Numbered from the stretch's first letter, positions 10,894 through 24,777 are shown. The stretch is DNA of 64,000 bases from Lentinula raphanica (GCA_027919835.1 JANVFP010000042.1:248001-312000), one strand, 5' to 3'. Notes: generated by a model from the sequence alone, not told the origin. Numbers and translations are program-made.

Positions 10894-13820
10894 GTATTAT
10901 ATACTTTATGAGAGTGATATTAATGAGGAATGTGCTCAAGAAAACAAGGAGAGAAGGACATTCCAAGTGTTGTGAAGTTAAGCGCGCGCGTTATCTATCA
11001 GCGCTCATGCCAGCGCTCGAGGGCGCTTATTTAGACAACGTCACATCACAGTGTGATGTGATTCGAAAACGGAAATGAAACCGGAACCGGGGTCAAGTTT
11101 GAGCTCCCCTAGTAGCTTTTTTTTGCACTACGGCCCGGTTTCAATTCAGTCATCAGGATTTATCGTCCCGCCTTAATCCTGTCGCTGGTTTCCAGATTCA
11201 GTGTCACTGAAACTATATTCTTGCATCTCTAAACTGCTGGGGCCGTATTTATCCAGTACCTTGTCTCTTTGCTAGAGAGAGGTGGGGTGGGGGGTGGGCT
11301 ACAGAACATATATTCTCAAATGGGGTAGCGGGCTATGCCGCTCGTTGGCGCTACACCGATTGTTTACAATGTTTGAGCATCGGGCCGGATTTGATCCTAT
11401 TGTCGGGCCGCTTCTTCCTATATTACAGTGGTAACATTCTGTGCTTTTCATTCACTTTTATAAAATGCTACTTTTTTCTTCAACAAAACTCCCTTTTTGT
11501 GAGGGTCGTGCCAGATAGGGTCAGAGGGGTCCGGAGATTCTGGAGTCAGACCTAGTAGGTCCTGAGACTGGACTTAGGAAGTACCAAGCAGGTAGGAAAG
11601 TGTACAAGACCCTACGGATGGTTGCGGGACTTGGTGCTGTTATTGACCAACACCTTCTACTTGCTGCATGTCCCTGAGGGTAGGTGACAAACGTAAGGAT
11701 CCAATAGGACCGTCAGACCATGGGAAAATTGGAGTCGGACTAAACAAAGAGTCAAACGGACTAGACGTGAAGGCAGAGGTTGTACTAGATAGGACTGAAA
11801 CTAGTACCAGAGGTAACTAGGTCGTACCCAAGTCGATTTTGAGGTTAAGCCTACAGTACAAACTACTAAGGCTTATATACCAGTCTCGGAGTAATCAAGT
11901 TCCGAGGCTGTCAAGTAATTAACAATAACTATTGTAAAGTCATAACAAAAAAATGAATGTACTTATCATAAAATAAAAGACAAGAAGAGTGATAAGCATA
12001 AAGACAATAAGGACTGTGGCTGTGCCTCTGAATTGGATTGGAGTTATACACTAATAAATGAGCAAACATTAAGTACAAGCTCCAAAGTCGGAGCCATTGG
12101 AGCCATTGAAGTAGAAATAACAAACATAAAATGAGTGTGAGGGGATTCAGGAGGGGTCTGGGTCGGAATCGGATTGGAATTGGATTGGAGTTGGAGGCAT
12201 GAATATAATACTTTTGCAGTACATGTGTACTTATCAGATCCTTTCACGGATATCTTTGGGTCTGATTTTTGCATTCTGTCAGTTGCTAACACATACACTG
12301 GCAGTGCTGATTAGACCTCTGATGACAGGCTACCTCAGTTGGAACTAATCATTGAACCTTGGATGTGTACACTATGTTAGTTTTGCTTTGAAAGCTTGCA
12401 CGCAGCACCACTGACCATTTTGTGGTAGGGTATAACTACCCTACACTGTGTATGAAATAGGATGGAGCAGTGATTCTTGCTTTGTGTTATGAAGCATAAC
12501 ATAGTCCCTGCCAACCCCATAATTTTTCCAATAATTCCCTGACAATTACTGGCTTTTTTTTTCCATTTTTGGTATTTTTCCTGCATTTATTCGTGCCTAA
12601 ACAGTCTCTACAAGAGTCTACAAGCTGTTCCTATAGTTAGCCGAGTCTACGCTGAGCTGGCACTTATTCGGCGTCTCAACATCCAAATGTGGAAGCACTG
12701 TCTTTTACTTCTCCCACACTCATCCTCCTTCTTCTCCCATCTCCCCTCTTCATCCTTGACTTCCTAATGCAATGGAACCAACAGATTAATACCAAGGACA
12801 CTAGGACAGGCCAGAGGGGTAGTAAGGATGATGAGGAATGACCCTAGAGGGCTGAAGACTATGAGAGCATGGTTTGCCAGCCAGGATCTTAATCAGTGCA
12901 TAATCTGTTCATAGAACGGATTACATCTGGGCTAATGTGGTTCCATCATCAAGATAGGACCATCGTTGACTCACATTGACCACTACTGACCTCCTCATGC
13001 TCATCCCAGATCTCAAACCTCCAAAAACCCTCAGTCCCGCCTTTTCTGTTACACCCTCGGCCCCGCCTTGTCAACCTCGACTCCGCACCCTCCTTTTCCC
13101 ATTCGGACCTCCTCCAGCTTATTTTCATCATCCTCGGCTTATAACCACCTCAAAGTTTGTCATCTTCCATTACAATAAACACTCCAGCACCTCCTACAAT
13201 TTATCAACACCCCACGGTCGTCATCTCCAGCTCATATACACATCGTCTGGCCGTTCCTCCCCCTGGATTTGTCATTGCCAACACATTTATGCGTATTTCT
13301 ATGCCAAAACCTTTTACTCACCCCATTTGCTTTGTTTTCAGCTCATACTATACACGTCATCCGGCTCTTGTATATTGCAAGCCCATCACCTTCGACTCAT
13401 TTATGCGTTTTGCCAGCTCCCACTGGCTTAAGCCTTATATGTGTCATTTCCATTTGTTCAGACCCGCTACATAGGAGAATGCTGCCCCCTTGTCATTATT
13501 CCTGGGTCATCAATATGAAGTGCTGAGGATGCTTGGCATATACCTGTAACATCTTCCCTCACAAATATGCTCAAAACTTTCACATCAGAAATACCATAGG
13601 CTCATGGTGCATGAAGTACGCTAGTGACTCTATCTCGTTGAATAGACTGATGTATTTACCTATGTAGTACATATATATGCATTGCCGAATATGTTCTGAA
13701 TCTAATAAAGTGATTTTATTACTTTTGAAGATGATAGAGTGGAACCAAAGTTGGGTAGTGGGCTCTGCCGCTGATCGGCCTTACTGGTTATTGAGGTACT
13801 GTTCAATTGTTATTAAGGGT
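10894..13820. other. No gene recognised
   Basis: No supported coding region. Visible items are a near-perfect inverted repeat CACATCACA-g-TGTGATGTG near 11045, a 20-bp phrase GGGTAGYGGGCTNTGCCGCT near 11325 that recurs near 13753, and degenerate stretches around 11560-11930 and 12000-12300 without recognisable motifs. It may be old transposon debris. Confidence 0.4.
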
Positions 13821-14442
13821 CTTCAGCAGGTCAGGTAACCTGTGAGTACTCGCAGGTAAGATCCGTGGGAATACCTGCAGGTTTTGTGACCCGCAGGTCC
13901 AGATACCTGTATGCACAGGTTATGACAGGTCACAGGTCAGACTCAGGAAAATATTTTATAGGAACAGGTCCAGGTAACCTGCAGGTATTGTCAAATTACT
14001 TGCAGGTATACCTGGACCCGCAGGTCAGGTACCTGTGAGCACAGGTCAGCAACAGGTCACAGGTCAGGATGTTGGAGGCAAAATACCTGCAGGTCAGGTC
14101 ACAGGTATGACTCGTCCGGGACTCGTGAAGACTTCAGCAGGTCAGGTAACCTGTGAGTACTCGCAGGTAAGATCCGTGGGAATACCTGCAGGTTTTGTGA
14201 CCCGCAGGTCCAGATACCTGTATGCACAGGTTATGACAGGTCACAGGTCAGACTCAGGAAAATATTTTATAGGAACAGGTCCAGGTAACCTGCAGGTATT
14301 GTCAAATTACTTGCAGGTATACCTGGACCCGCAGGTCAGGTACCTGTGAGCACAGGTCAGCAACAGGTCACAGGTCAGGATGTTGGAGGCAAAATACCTG
14401 CAGGTCAGGTCACAGGTATGACTCGTCCGGGACTCGTGAAGA
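13821..14442. repeat. Tandem dimer of a 311-bp CAGGT-rich unit
   Basis: Two head-to-tail units (13821-14131 and 14132-14442) read as identical. Each contains about 25 copies of CAGGT or its complement ACCTG, often as ACCTGCAGGT. Each starts CTTCAGCAGGTCAGG and ends CGTGAAGA, so the outer ends are a short inverted repeat (GTCTTCA / TGAAGAC). Such word density resembles subterminal binding sites of a DNA transposon. No coding sequence. Confidence 0.85.
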
Positions 14443-14767
14443 CCTTTGATTGTTATTACTGATAAAACGAGTCAGTAAGTAATAACTCAGGTGGTCACAC
14501 AGACAGTGAGAATGACTGTATTCAACAGTAAGTACAGTACCTGATGAAACAAGTCAGTTATAGAATCTAACGAAGTACGATAAGCACTATGTAAGGAATA
14601 GTAAGTACAACATTGACAATAAATAAAGTAAGTACAACATTGACAATAAATAAAGTAAAGTAACTCACCCAGAGAGAGGGAACAATCTCTGGGGGCTAAA
14701 CAATGCAGTTGGTACAAGAAATATAGGTAACTGTAGATACTTCTGTGCACAGCTCGTAACTCAGGCT
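14443..14767. other. No gene recognised
   Basis: Contains short direct repetitions of AAGTACAACATTGACAATAAATAAAG (written here as a 26-bp phrase of low complexity) near 14604-14656. Nothing else is recognised. Confidence 0.35.
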
Positions 14768-14854
14768 TGCCTCAGATTTCTTTGAGTGCTTTGGGAGAGC
14801 CTAGGTTTTGGGGGGTATCTCTGGGTTACCTGGGCCAAGGGTACTTTTCCTGAT
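14768..14854. repeat. Partial copy (one half) of the 225-bp MITE
   Basis: Diverged match to the right half of the MITEs at 26338-26562 and 31500-31723, including GGGGGGT.TCTCT and the terminal TTTTCCTGAT. It abuts the 3' end of the Copia fragment and may have truncated it. Confidence 0.6.
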
Positions 14855-15830
14855 TAGTAGGACAGAAGACGAGATGAATGGAACCTTCATTGATGACCCA
14901 ACGAATACAGTGGTAGCGGATATCGATGTGCTTGGTTCGAGCATGATATTGGTGATCCTTTGTAAGTGCAATAGCCAACTGATTGTCTGAGAATAGGGTG
15001 GTGACATCTTGGATAGGGTGAAAGATTTGGGAAATGAGGGAGCAAAGCCAGAGTCCCTCCTTGGTAGCATGAGTAGCGGCAACATACTCCAATTCTGTAG
15101 TAGAAAGAGTGACAATTTCTTGGCACTTTGAAGCCCACAAAACTGCGCCGCCCCGTTGAGAATGAATGCATACCCAGAAATAGCGTGACAATCCTTGGCC
15201 ATGTTTCCATCTGCATCAGCATATCCAACCAGCCTCTTATCCTGTCCACCATATGTCAACCACAAGTCCTTCGTTCCTTTCAAGTATCGAAAGACACACT
15301 TTACCGTGTTCCAATGATCTATCCCGGAGTTCTTGGTGTAACGAGAAAGGGAGGTGATGGCGAAGGAAATGTCTGGGTGTGTTTCGAGCATGGCCCACAT
15401 AAGTGAGCCAATAGCTTCGTGGTATGGGATATTTTGCATGGCAGCAATTTCAGTGGTGGAAGATGGAGATTGAGCAGATGAGAGATGAAGATTGGGATCC
15501 ATAGGGATAGATACAGGCTTCAGATCCTCAAAGCCGTATTGATGAATGATAGAGTCGAGGTAAGAGTGTTAAGAGAGTCTAGAGAGCTACAAGCTGGCAT
15601 TCTCGGTCACGGCAAACTTCGATGCCAAGAATCCAGTGAAGCTCTCCTAAATCAGAAACCTCCAAATGACGCTTTATCTCTTCCTTCATGCATTGAATTG
15701 TTGTCAACAATGACAACACAATAGTACAATCATCCACATGGACTGCAATCACTACCTTTTCTCTTTCTTTTCCTCTAAAGAACATCGCTTGGTCCACCTC
15801 GCATTGGGTAAAGCTAAGGTTCCCCACCAA
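14855..15830 (-). pseudogene. Ty1/Copia polyprotein fragment (RT end plus RNase H)
   Basis: Minus-strand frames show Copia RT with the YVDD-type motif in VHVDDCTIV (15830-15579). After a break comes the conserved end of RT/connection (YHEAIGSLMW..HPDISFAI..LSRY) and RNase H with Asp in GYADADG, Glu in TELEYVAATHA and Asp in LFSDNQLAI. Frameshifts at about 15500-15580 and 15110 split the frame, and gag, protease, integrase and LTRs are absent. It is an old, dead fragment whose 3' end meets a partial MITE. Confidence 0.9.
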
Positions 15831-16865
15831 AATCTCAACTAACTGCTGATACCAATGATGCCCACTCTGCTTTAGGGTTTAGAGGTCCAATTTAATTTGG
15901 TTTATTTTCCTGACAATGGATAAATTATGAATTGAATCTCTGATAAATCACAGAAAAATAAATCTCAATCAGTTCATTGGTTCAGAGGTTCAATTCATGA
16001 TTCAATTCACAATTTAAATCAGTCTATGCATGGACTGATTTAAATCAGGTATAAATTGATTTAAATTACTATAAATCACATTTTATATAAGGTAGGCGCC
16101 ATCCACATGCAGCGAAATCATGTGCATGATTAGTCATGCTGACTCATCTGCCAATTTTCTGGCCTCTGTACCAATATATATATATAACAAGTTTGATACC
16201 TGTGACTTCGTCATGGCAGTACGCAAATGCTTTATCCCAGTCACCTGCATATTTAACTGTCCAGTCTCAGCTCATAATTTGTTGCCCTTCAATCCAATTT
16301 CCCAGCACCTAATTTCTCAACTCCCAATGTGACCAACTGATTTATTCCTATTCCTTCAATCTTGACTCTCAATCTTCCCCTGACTTCTCTGCTTCTAATT
16401 TCACTTCCTCAATTCTTTTCTTTTTTTGTATCATGTTCAGTCACTGTTGTGCTGCAGCATATAGTAGTGAATACACTCTTGTAAGTAACCTGATCAGCCA
16501 TCCATCTCTCCTTGAAAGCCCATCCAACCATTGTGTTAGGGTGCTCGATGCTTTAACCCTCGACGGTGTCAGGAATTGAACCACTTATATAGTGCTGGAA
16601 ACAATACCAGAGTGACCTGGTATTGTGGTCTTTTGGCCCAGTTGGATTATTGGCACTCATTCCCAGCATGTCAGTTCTTCACAGACGGCACCACAGACGA
16701 CGGCTACGAGCGATTGATCCACATAAATGTTGTAGAAGCTGCTAGGCAGGAAAGTCTACACCAAATGTCTGGACTCCAAAGGATTGTTGATAGTTGTTAA
16801 TACACGTTGATGTTACACCAGAACCAGAACCAGAGACAAAACAAGAGAGAAAGAGTCAACTTGAT
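15831..16865. other. No gene recognised; GATTTAAATC-rich inverted repeats
   Basis: At about 15890-16080, AT-rich DNA carries several short palindromes around GATTTAAATC (for example ACTGATTTAAATCAG), resembling a degenerate MITE. The rest, including 16560-16800, has no recognisable motif. Confidence 0.35.
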
Positions 16866-16937
16866 GAAGTTTTTTACACTTGTTGCGTATTTTTTTTATT
16901 TTGCGTTTTCACGGCCAACGAGGCAACCCTGAATCTT
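16866..16937. mobile_element. Remnant of a palindromic-element arm, left of an insertion
   Basis: Matches the arm of the element at 36749-39825 (around 39260-39315), including the phrase TTTTTACACTTGTYGCGTA. It continues after the inserted element at 20632-20955. Confidence 0.75.
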
Positions 16938-19900
16938 CACTTCAGGCACCTACCCAAACATATCAAGTTAGGGTAGAAAAATTATGAAAATAACCTACCT
17001 AACATGGTCAAAATCCCATGGGCAGTCCCAAGTGTGGGATTCCCATATAGACTGGGGATTCTCAATCAGGGACCCCAAACACCAGGGTATTGGGATTCCC
17101 AAGGGTGGGATTCCCATTCAGTCTGCATGGAGAGGCTGCTTGTAAACTAATTGCTGTTAGCCTTATATGGGGTAAGAACAGGGGGAACTTTACTGAGGCC
17201 AGGAAGCCGGTGTGTTTCATATTAATATATATTATATTCTTTTCTGCTTCTTGTGAGAATTTATTCAAATATATATTTATCCATGAAATTTATTGGCATA
17301 CATTCTCAAGTTTCTGCATGACCTGTGGACATATTCATAGAATTATATTTACAGTGATCTGAACTTCTCATCTACTGCAACAATGCAATTAAGACAATTA
17401 CTATGATTATAAAGTTACTCTTACTGGAAATTCAAGGAATCCCATTCATTGGGAATCTCACTCACTGGGAATCCCATTCATTGGGAATCCCACTCACTGG
17501 GAATCCCATTCATTGGGAATCCCATTCATTGGGAATCCCACTCATTGGAAGAGTCTCATAAGCATTGAAATTTTACAAAAAGAAGTGATACCACTGCTCA
17601 CTATTATACATTACAAGTAGAAGTTTATCTTCTATCCATGCATTGAAAGATTTTCCAATAAATCCAAAACTACTACCAGTGCTTCATGCTGAGGGTAGAT
17701 ACATGAGCAATTTTGAATACAGGTTGCAAAGTATAGAAATCCACCTGGGTATAAGAACAAGGATCTCCTTATACTCAACACACTTATATTACTCATCATT
17801 CAATAATGAAGAACTCAGAGTATTGTGATCACTCATTATGCTTATTATACTCTACACACTCATAAGCATTGAAATTTTACAAAAAGAAGTGATACCACTG
17901 CTCACTATTATACATTACAAGTAGAAGTTTATCCTCTATCCATGCATTGAAAGATTTTCCAATAAATCCAAAACTACTACCAGTGCTTCATGCTGAGGGT
18001 AGATACATGAGCAATTTTGAATACAGGTTGCAAAGTATAGAAATCCACCTGGGTATAAGAACAAGGATCTCCTTATACTCAACACACTTATATTACTCAT
18101 CATTCAATAATGAAGAACTCAGAGTATTGTGATCACTCATTATGCTTATTATACTCTACACACTTCATAAGTAACTATAACATACCTTGAACAGAACATT
18201 GTTATATTATAACATGCATTTTGTACAATTTGGGGTGCTCATTTTGAGTTTCTGAGTTGAAATTCATGTATGTGATAATCACACTCAATAGTTCTTGTGT
18301 GAACTTTATATGGTGTCAGGATGTTGTTTACACCATATCCTCTTTGATTCAAATATAAGAACTTGAAAATGTAATATTTGGAGTGTGCTATATATGTCCA
18401 CCTGGGTATGAGAACAAGGCTCTCCTTCACTTATATCACTCATCACTCAATAATGAAGAACTTAGAGTAGTGCAACTTTCCAGTGCCATTATCACTCATG
18501 ACTCATTACACATGGTATACTTCATCAGTAACTATAATACATCTTCCACACAATATTGTTATATCATGATACACATGTAACAATGAGTTTTGGGCGCTTA
18601 TGGGCGCCTATTTTGTCACTTGTGTTTTTTTGACTCAAAATTCATCAATACCACACTCAATAATTTTTGTGTGGGCTTTATATTGTGTCATGATGTTGTC
18701 TGTATCATACTACTTTGGATTCAATTCGGAGAACCCACAAATACAGTTTGCAGGGCTAGCTATAACATGATTCTTTATGATTTAACAGTGTTTTATGTAA
18801 ATGGCAATGCATATATCCATGTAATGCAGGGTTACAGAAGCTGGTTCATGGGGAGTGTACTCCTACAGTCTACTGATAGCGTATACACATAATTCAGATA
18901 CTCACCATGACCATTGGACTCTGTAATATACATTTACATATTTCATGTATATTGGTAATATGTATACTTGCATGTAACTACAGATATCATACTCAATGAC
19001 TCCTATTGTAAGTCTCTTAGCTGTATGACATGGAGTAAGCATAGAAAAGGTTGTAGGATGTCTCCTTTCATGTCTCAGCAGCAGTTTGACTTCATGACAT
19101 GGGTGTATGCATTGTCATTTACACAAAACAGTGTAAAATCACAAAAGATTATGATATATCCCACTTTACAGGCTGTATATTTGAGTTCTCTGAGTTGTAT
19201 TTAGGGAAGTATGATATAGACAATATTCTGACATGATATCAAGCCCAAACAAAAATTATTGGGTGTGCTATTAATGTATTTTGACTAAAAACACCAAATA
19301 AGCACCGTTAAATCACAGAAGATCATGATATAGTCAGCTCTACAGGCTGTATTTGTGGGTTCTCTGAATTGAATCCAAGGTAGTATGATACAGACAACAT
19401 CATGACACAATATAAAGCCTACACAAAAATTATTGAGTGTGGTATTGATGAATTTTGAGTCAAAAACACAAAATAGGCACCCATAAGCGCCCAAAACTCA
19501 TTGTTATATGTGTATCATGATATAACAATATTGTGTGGGAGGTGTATTATAGTTACTGATGAAGTATACCATGTGTAATGAGTGTCATGAGTGATAACAC
19601 TGGAAAGTTACACTACTCTAAGTTCTTCATTATTGCATGATGAGTGATAATAAGTGTGTTGAGTATAAGGAAATCCTTGTTCTCATACCCAGGTGGACAT
19701 AGCACATTCTGAAAATTACATTTTCAAGTTCTTAGATTTGAATTTAAGAGGATATGGTATAAACAACATCCTGACACCATATAAAGTTCACACAAAAACT
19801 ATTGAGTATAGTATTCAGGAATTTCAACTTAGAAACTCAAAATAAGCACCCAAAATTCATGTTATAATATAACAATGTTCCATTCAAAGTATGTTATTGT

Positions 19901-20624
19901 TACTAATTAAGGGTGTTGAGTATAATAAGTGCAATGAGTGGTGGATCTTTATACTTTTCAACCGGTATTTAAAATTGCTCATTCTTAGTCTCATCCCTGT
20001 ATCTACCCTCAGCATGAAGCACAGGTGGTAGTTTTGACTTTATAAACTTTTACCTGCCATATATAATAGTAGGCAGTAGTATTAATTTTTTCTGTAAAAT
20101 TTCAATGTTTATGAGATTATTTCAAATTCCAATGAGTGGAATTCCTTGAACTTCCAGTGTTGAATTTCTAGTGAGAGTAACTTTATAATCCTAGTAATTG
20201 TCTTAATTGCATTGTTACAGTAAATGAGAAATTCAGATCACTGTAAATATAATTCTATGAATATGTCCACAGGTCATGCAGAAACTAGAGAATGTATACC
20301 AATAAATTTCATGGATAAATATATATTTGAATACATTCTCACAAGAAGCAGAGAAGAATATAATATATATTAATGTGAAACACACAGGCTTCCTGGCCTC
20401 AGTAAAGTTCCCCTTGTTCTTACCCCATATAAGGCTAACAGCAATTAGTTTACAAGCAGCCTCTCCATGCAGACTGAATGAGAATCCCACCCTTGGGAAT
20501 CCCAATACCCTGGTGTTTGGGGTCCCTGATTGGGAATCCCACACTTGGGACTGCCCATGTTAGGTAGGTTATTTTCATAATTTTTCTACCCTAACTTGGT
20601 ATATTTGGGTAGGTGCCTGAAGTG
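16938..20624. mobile_element. Giant palindromic TIR element with GGGAATCCCA words
   Basis: Ends CACTTCAGGCACCTACCCAA (left) and its complement (right), flanked by the 7-bp duplication GAATCTT at 16931-16937 and 20625-20631. The subterminal regions are crowded with TGGGAATCCCA-type palindromes (17090-17550). The inner arms (18170-18900 versus 19300-19870) are inverted and imperfect, and share the core GGGCGCTTATGGGCGCYTAT with the elements at 6408 and 36749. No transposase frame. It is inserted in the arm remnant 16866-16937 / 20632-20955. Confidence 0.85.
17559..18166. repeat. 304-bp tandem duplication inside the palindromic element
   Basis: Two head-to-tail copies with one visible difference (TTTATCT versus TTTATCC). 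It is present only in the left arm, so it arose after the palindrome formed. The identical short frames in both copies are a by-product. Confidence 0.85.
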
Positions 20625-20631
20625 GAATCTT

Positions 20632-20955
20632 TTGAGTATTTTTATGATTTTTTCAGATTTTTTGCTACCTGATGAGATCAAGTTCTATTTTTGGACCAAT
20701 TTCCTTTTTAGGCAACTTTGATGTGCCTGGGATACCCTATATGCTTCCTATATGATATTTCCTATTTTTAAACACTCATATACACTCTCATGACCCCTGG
20801 TTTCAATATAAATGTTTTTTTTTTCCAAAAAGGCAAATCAATGATGCAGATCTTATTATTTTGGCTGATGCCATCATTTGTGACATTTGCCACACCGCTT
20901 TGCAAAGCTGTATATTTTTTTTCTATTTTTTAATGAAAAATACAATTAATATATA
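20632..20955. mobile_element. Remnant of a palindromic-element arm, right of the insertion
   Basis: Continues the match to about 39330-39660, including GCTACCTGATGAGATCAAGT and a degenerate CTTTGCAAAG word near 20900. It stops before the GC-rich terminal part. Confidence 0.7.
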
Positions 20956-22680
20956 TATTATTGAAAAATAATAGGTTTCAGAGTCAAAATTTGACCCCTC
21001 GAGCGACCGTCGAAGAAGTAAGAGAGAAATGGTTGACTCAAGATTGCCGGAAAAGGCAGCAACTTGGGCTGATAACCCAATGCAGAACAGAGGTTCCGGC
21101 ATGTACATGGAAGAATGGGCCAATTGCCCAATCCATAACAAAAGCTCCCATGCCCAGCTGCATAGTTTCTTGTATACATGTGATGATCTTGTCAACGGAT
21201 CTTTTTCTGCAACAATCGTTATGTCCAAATTTATTTTGCCAAAGCCAATGAATGTGCACACATTTCATACATCATATATTCTATCTCTAATTTTTGGATC
21301 TGTGATTAGTGGTCCGAGCATGCAGAAGCTATAAGAAGTCAAAAGAAACGATATCGAGATCTCAATCTCAAAACTTGTGCTTTGCTAATGAATTGCAGAG
21401 ATAATGTTGCACTGAAGCAAGCAACAACTCCTCCTTCCTGAAAACCAAGAAACAAAAAGTTCAGAGACAACCAGCTCATATTCAGGTCTGCATCATGCAC
21501 CATGCCTCCCACCACAACTTATGCTTCATCTTCCATCGTACATTTCAATGTCATTGGCCCATCAACAGTGTATGAACTGCATCCAGATCTCAATAAAAAT
21601 AGCCATGAAACAAAGGAATTTCAAGAATCTTTTTTATCTCTTCAATAAAAATCATATTGAAGCAGCTAGCAAAATATAGCTTGGGTAAGCATTGAATGTT
21701 TTTAATGATACTGTCACTGATTATCATTCAAATAGTGTTTCCTGATACAACCTCAAAAGGTTCTCCCTCAGATCCTTTTCCTAAAATTACTTTGCACTAC
21801 CTTGAAAATGTGGCCTCAGAATTGTAAGTGAAATTGTAAATGTACAGATATCTCCTGACAGTGGGTGAGTAGATTTTTGATATGTCAACTCACCAGAGGG
21901 ATCAATTATGATTCAGTGCAGGATTTGATGGATACAGTGAGCCATTTTGTATCAGGCAAGTCTGTATTTAAATCTGCATGAGCAGATGCTGATGATTACT
22001 ATCAATAGTAGTTGCAGAGGCCAACAAGGATAATGGTCTAGTTGACATCAGAAGCAATGGCCAACCATGATGATGATATTATTGGTGCTGTCTCCTTATT
22101 TTGGTCAATGGGTAATGCACTTCTTTTGAATGATGTTACTCAAGTCATTCATGACTATATGGATTCTGAGGAATTACTCTCTTTACAGACTTGAAATGTT
22201 GCCCTAGGTAATTTCCTTTGATCATCATTGTCTAGTTTGATTGACACTGCTGAACAGGGTCTGAATTCACTCTCCATATTGATAATCAAGACTTTTTCTT
22301 TTCATATGCTGAGTGATTACCTCCCAAAGTTTATATCAATAAGGGTTATGCAATGTGAGTAATATTTTGTATAATATAATATTATATTCTTACATTTTTG
22401 AAGACCAACATATACCGATGTAACATACTGAGTCTGCACCAGATACACTGATTCTGTTATAACCTGGACAACGATTCTTTATGGTGCATGTAACTCTGGT
22501 TATGCATTGACATTTTCAAGTAGGATGATAGATGGATATCGCAAGCTAGAAGCTGCAGACAAGGCACAGTATTTCATAGAATCAATAGAATTAAAGCATA
22601 CTGATTAATCAAACAATATTTTTTGTTATAACTAGATACACCACTTTTGAGCCTTGATATTGATATTGTGACTTAGTTTA
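20956..22680. other. No gene recognised
   Basis: Open frames on both strands around 20960-21330 overlap and show no domain or splice pattern that I recognise. The remainder is AT-rich without clear repeats. Confidence 0.35.
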
Positions 22681-22682
22681 AA

Positions 22683-22785
22683 AAAATACTGATAGTCAAG
22701 TGGTTGAAGTTGCCGACTCTGGAGTAAGGTCAAGGCCCTCTTCTAACTTCCTTGAGTGTTCAAGTCCCGCCTATGGCAAATTTAA
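22683..22785 (+). ncRNA. tRNA-like sequence, possible tRNA-derived SINE or pseudo-tRNA
   Basis: TAGTCAAGTGG fits a Pol III A box, and GTGTTCAAGTCCC, about 65 bp downstream, fits a B box. A weak anticodon arm (GACTC..AGGTC) with a long extra arm recalls a Leu/Ser-type tRNA, but the acceptor stem does not pair well. An AT-rich tail follows. It could be chance. Confidence 0.3.
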
Positions 22786-24777
22786 AAAATTAAGGTAGGT
22801 ATTTTTTGAAGATAAAATATTAAGGCTATTTTTATTTTATTCAGTTACTTTTAATTATTGATTTTTTTTTAAAAAAAAAGAAACATAAAATGATGTATGT
22901 TTCATTGACCAGACAGTACAGAGCCTTTTGTTTCATGAGCATTAGGAAATTCCTGCTTGAGCCAGACTGATACACATTCACCAGCTTTTGTACATACAAA
23001 TTCTTCAATATGATTAGTGACTTGCTCAGCACAACTAGCAAGTGCTTCGTGACACTTGGCTCGCATAGCGAGCCAACTTGGGCTCAAACTATCAAGAACT
23101 TCTTTAAGCTTTTCAGCAGCAAGACTGGCCAGTCACTGAATCTGTGTGATAGCTTGTCCAACTTCTTTCCAGCCTTTTTGGAGAACTTTTTTGCATTGCT
23201 CTCACTGGGGGCATGACATTCATTCCTTGTCATCCTTCATATCTGGTGAATTCCAAGCAAGGTTGTGCAAAAATCGTGTAAGATTACTACAACCCTCAGC
23301 AAGATATACTGTCATCTGGGCCAGGAGTCAGTTCACTATTGTAAGGAGTTGGTTAACAACGCCAATTACGGACCCAAAGCTGGTTCACCAAGAAGTAGAT
23401 TATCCTGGGGTTATCACCAATAACGGCTTCTAGGAAAACACATGGACCTTTGCTGGAATGTTACTTCAGCAAAGTATAAAAGGGTGTAGCTACATTGTCT
23501 GAAATATTACGTCAGACAGGTAATCATGGTTGTTGCAAGGTGTTAAGACCGTGCCACCGACGGAGTCGGAGCTCCGATCAGAGACACAGAGGATTGTTGA
23601 ACGTTAGTGTTGTTATTGAGCAACACCCTCGCCACGTTACCGTGTTCAACCAAGAGAGCAGAGGAGGACGAGTATGACGTGTACGAAGTCCGACGGAGGT
23701 TCGGAGTCGGCGATGATCAACGATCAAGACGACACCGAGAGCACAGAGGTGAGTGTTAACGTTAACGAGGTAATCCAAGTTGATATTAAAACTGAGGTAT
23801 GTAAGTATGTACAGGCTCCTTATATACTGTACGGATAGTCAGTCTAATCTAAAGTACAATAAGACAATACACATCTCGGTACTACAGCATCGGAGGTGAG
23901 AAAGACAATAAGCTATTGTAAAGTAAATCAATATAAAGGTCAGCTGAGCTGTCAGAGAATAAAACAATAAGATCATAATCAAGTATAAGACCAGACCGAT
24001 GCGCCGACGGAATCGGAAGGAGGGACAAGGTGGACACTGCTAGGCATGACTAGAGAGATTCAGGAAATCTCTAAGTCCAATCGCCGAATGAAGCTCCGAC
24101 GGAGCTCCGAGTATTATGGTCGTAACACAAGGCTGAGATGGACGTCAGACAATGAACAAAGAGCGATCGCAAAGCTGGGTTGGACATCAGTTGATGAATC
24201 GAATATAAAGGCTTGCTGGAATGATCGTCAGACAAGAAAAACACAAAGTGCAGTCAAAAGATGCTGAATCAACAGTGGGTAGGTGGGAGTACAAGAATAA
24301 CTAGTCTAAGGTATCAAGTGTATCCTAGAGTCTTTATATACTGTCCTACAGGATTCAGAATGAGTCAGTGTTACTTAGATTGAGTCAGTATTACTGATAT
24401 TGACTTGATAGTATGAGTCAAAGAGAAGAATAGAAAGGAATCAGAATAAGTCATAAAGGCTTGCCTCATGTAGCCTACTGTACTGCCTCATGTTGTCCTG
24501 AGTCATATTGATCTTCCTCATGTACTGTGAGTCATAATGTTGAGTTGTTGAAATGAATGTTTCAGAGTTTTGTAGTAATGTGGGAAAATAAGCTGGCAAA
24601 TGTGGAATGGGATCTGAGTTTTAGGCAGGCAATGCAAAATGTCTGATTCCTGACAACTATGTTAATAAATAAGAGAACAACTAAACATATATCAAGTATA
24701 TGACTTACTTTCTTCATCATTCACACCTCCCAGCCCTAACAAGGATCACAACACTTCTTCTGCTCCATTAGACAGTG
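22786..24777. other. No gene recognised
   Basis: Around 23540-24260 there are repeated short words (GACGGAGTCGGAG, CCGACGGAGGTTCGGAGTCGG, CTCCGACGGAGCTCCG) and TATA-like stretches near 23820 and 24330, which may be LTR debris. No coding domain is recognised. Confidence 0.3.

Noticed and set aside
12976..13526. Overlapping plus-strand frames of 85-151 codons
   Set aside because: Three frames are open at once, with Pro/Ser/His-rich composition and no domain or splice pattern.
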